DNA of 64,000 nucleotides from Solea solea (taxonomy: Eukaryota; Chordata; Actinopteri; Pleuronectiformes; Soleidae): contig NC_081142.1 of the NCBI RefSeq assembly GCF_958295425.1, positions 3,986,917 through 4,050,916 of the forward strand. Direction: 5' to 3'. Positions 61,901 through 64,000 of the stretch are shown piece by piece (the first letter of the stretch is position 1; every line of letters starts with the position of its first letter). Position numbers and translations under genes: made by a program. The notes under the pieces were generated by a model, which saw only the letters and a list, made by a program, of their open reading frames with translations, ran no database searches and was not told the origin of the DNA.

Positions 61901-64000
61901 AGACCTTGCTAGAAACAGAAAAAAAAAACGATTCTTCATCTCCACAGCATCAATTGTCTTGACTCAATGCCAGTTTTGACATTGGTGAGCACCATTTAGG
62001 CAACAATTCTTTGCTTGTGGTGCCAATAGCAAGACAGTCACAAATGATGCCAAGAAAGCTTCTAAATCCTGACCTCATTCTCTTTCCGCTTTCTTTACTT
62101 GGACAAATGTCCATCTTTATTTCCCCACTGGTGCTGCCATTCACACAACTAAGTAAATCACCTTAATCTGCATGTGTCTTTCATAAGAGACCTAAATTAC
62201 ATTTGCTGGAGGTCAAATGGTAATAAAAGAAACAGAAATAAACAGAGACAAATCATCACCCTCTTCCACCATGGGAATGAAAGTAAACAGATGAATATCT
62301 TTGCTATAACAAATCTGCATTTAGATGGAAATGCTACAACAAACATAACCCCAACAAGACTGCTGTTTGTCTCCATTTGTGTTTGGCGCTGCACTTTGTC
62401 ACTCTTTTCTAAACAAGGCTCAATTGGATGTTGGGTGAAAAGTGAAAAAAAGGGAGAAGCAAGACCGAGCTGAATGTCAATACAGCTGAGAATAAAAAGA
62501 GGACATTGTAAAACCTCATAGTGGAAAACATTGTATTGTAAAGTCTAAATCAGTGTGGTGGGCTTTGTTAAATGTTAACAGGCAGAACTGTTATTGACCT
62601 CAACCAGTCTTGTGTCTTTTTTCTGTCAGCACAAGTGTTGAGAAGGGCATCGAGTGAGACGATTCATGCTCCAGCTCCTCCTGGAGGATCCACTCTCAGC
62701 AGCTTACAGATAGTGCGCGGATTTTCTTATTTTCTTTCTGGTGGTTCACCGCGGCATCAACGTGATCCTCACTGTTGGCCCATCTGTCTTCACTTTAGAG
62801 GTGCTCTCAAATTATTAAACACAGTCAGGGAGCCTTTATGTGGCTGGCACAGAGCTGCACACAGACACAGGGTGAGGGGTAATGGCATTTTCGCTTCAAT
62901 ACTAACACAATTGGGGACATCATTCCATGTTCTCCCCATATTTTTCCTATTCTTTCTTTCCAATGTGCCCACAATTGCTTTAGCTGTGATAGAGGTACCT
63001 CAATTTTCCCAAATCAAATCCATCAGCCTGTCAGTCAGGAGCTACTGGGATTGATGGAAAGTATTTTCTCCTGTTGTTGCTGCTCCACTCCAATTGTCTG
63101 CATGTCACCTGAGTATGTGTGTGTGATGCATGCTGTATATTTGCACACGTGTCATAGATTAGCTGTTTGAAAGAGTCTTGCCGCTGTTTGTTGATCACTG
63201 AACTACAGCAGGCTCAGATAAAGCTGCACTCGTCATTTTTTTTAGCTTAGTTAGCTTAAATCTGCAACATGTTGTTAAATGCATGACGGCACTGTGAAAA
63301 AGGATTTGAAAGGATGAAATAGCAGAGCTATTTGCAAGGCCCAAGATATTTAATAGCCTGCCAAAAACTTTCCGGGAAAGGAATATGTTACATTTTGGTA
63401 CAGAGTACAGAGGAATTACCAAATCCTCTGAGACGTATGTTTTAAGTAGTTGTCGATAAGTCCTTGAAAGTCTGTGTAAGTTGACTTTTATTTAGCAAAT
63501 TTTCTGCAAAGCTGCAAAAAAACAGTATTAACGAATAGCTATATGCATACAGTATAATATATTCAATTAAGAGAACATGAGAATAAGTTAAATTGACCAA
63601 AAACACCAAATTCTGGTGTCCCAAAATTCTTTGATCTCACTCATGGAACAACTCAAATTACAGTTAATTAGCAGTGAGATGGAAAACTGTCTCCATTTGC
63701 CAGATAATTGGAATCAAATTACATTTAACATTTCAAAATGTAGCAACACATAAAGTAAAATAAAACACTGGCTGTGGTGTGAAGTTGCAATGTTCTCAGG
63801 TGCAGTGCACAAATAAATTTGATTTCCAGGAAGCTTTCAATTAATTTACAGTTGTCATCTTCTTTTTCAGTAAGTTCATCTTGATTTTATCATTTAAATT
63901 TACAAAATTAAATGCAATAATACTATAAAACAACTGATTCAAAAAATAAAAAAATAAGCACGTTTATAAAATGAGCAGAAAGTGGGTGAATAATTTTCTA
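58933..64000 (-). other. upstream intron/5' region of neurocan
   Basis: This should be intron leading back to the signal-peptide exon. I looked for a minus-strand ATG followed by a hydrophobic stretch and a phase-1 donor (G before gt) and found none that convinced me, so that exon is probably beyond 64000. It holds the GGAGA array at 58941, a possible reversed TAAAG-type repeat end near 61583..61605, and a short CA/GA-type stretch near 61710..61740. No promoter or CpG-rich region is obvious. Confidence 0.6.
58941..58996. repeat. (GGAGA)n repeat forming the acceptor polypyrimidine tract
   Basis: Eleven perfect GGAGA units on the plus strand, 8 bases from the Ig exon edge. On the neurocan strand they read (TCTCC)n directly upstream of atcctcag, so they serve as the polypyrimidine tract of this acceptor. 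Confidence 0.93.

Noticed and set aside
62572..63054. 160-codon plus-strand ORF after a good acceptor-like TTTTTTCTGTCAG
   Set aside because: No domain, no convincing donor, and upstream of neurocan on the other strand. A frame this long is expected by chance in a window of this size.
1..64000. CRISPR array, bacterial operon, tRNA or rRNA genes, endogenous retrovirus
   Set aside because: No regularly spaced repeats, no cloverleaf with intact A and B boxes outside the SINE-like heads, and no LTR, gag or pol motifs were seen.

Overview
This window is vertebrate genomic DNA, most likely from a teleost fish. It has long AT-leaning introns, dense CA/GT and AT microsatellites, fish-type LINE, Tc1 and SINE-like repeats, and one multi-exon gene of vertebrate extracellular matrix. 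No bacterial, phage or CRISPR feature is present.

The one gene I can establish is on the minus strand and spans nearly the whole window. It is a lectican, the hyaluronan-binding chondroitin sulfate proteoglycan family, and the best match is neurocan (ncan; teleosts can carry two copies and I cannot say which this is). Nine internal coding exons are visible. In transcript order they are: immunoglobulin domain in two exons (58703..58932 and 58445..58613), Link module 1 in two exons (53782..53956 and 50864..50991), Link module 2 (49432..49725), two large glycosaminoglycan-region exons (47730..48575 and 41468..42625), EGF1 (22764..22880) and EGF2 (195..308). All splice sites are AG/GT and every junction keeps frame, giving 3231 coding bases (1077 codons). 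The signal-peptide exon lies upstream (above 58932) and was not found. The C-type lectin, CCP and C-terminal exons lie beyond position 1.

Together the exons describe a secreted matrix proteoglycan. The Ig and two Link modules bind hyaluronan and link proteins. The middle is disordered, Ser/Thr/Pro/Glu-rich and carries Ser-Gly chondroitin sulfate sites. The EGF repeats lead to the missing lectin domain.

The rest is intron sequence: 22.5 kb between EGF1 and EGF2, 18.6 kb between the second GAG exon and EGF1, and about 5 kb each between the two GAG exons and upstream of the Ig exons. It carries an L2-like LINE fragment ending 11 bases from a splice donor, a Tc1 relic, a piggyBac-like MITE pair, a tRNA-headed SINE-like family, a GT-flanked repeat family, a 134-bp CAG/CGG tract, a 77-bp near-perfect palindrome and many microsatellites.

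The most interesting items are: the short intron that splits the Ig domain; a pentanucleotide repeat that forms the polypyrimidine tract of the first Ig exon; the LINE tail beside the Link-1 donor; two hydrophobic islands in the otherwise disordered core protein; the palindrome; and a plus-strand exon-like ORF with a signal peptide nested in the EGF1-EGF2 intron. I found no convincing wholly new system.
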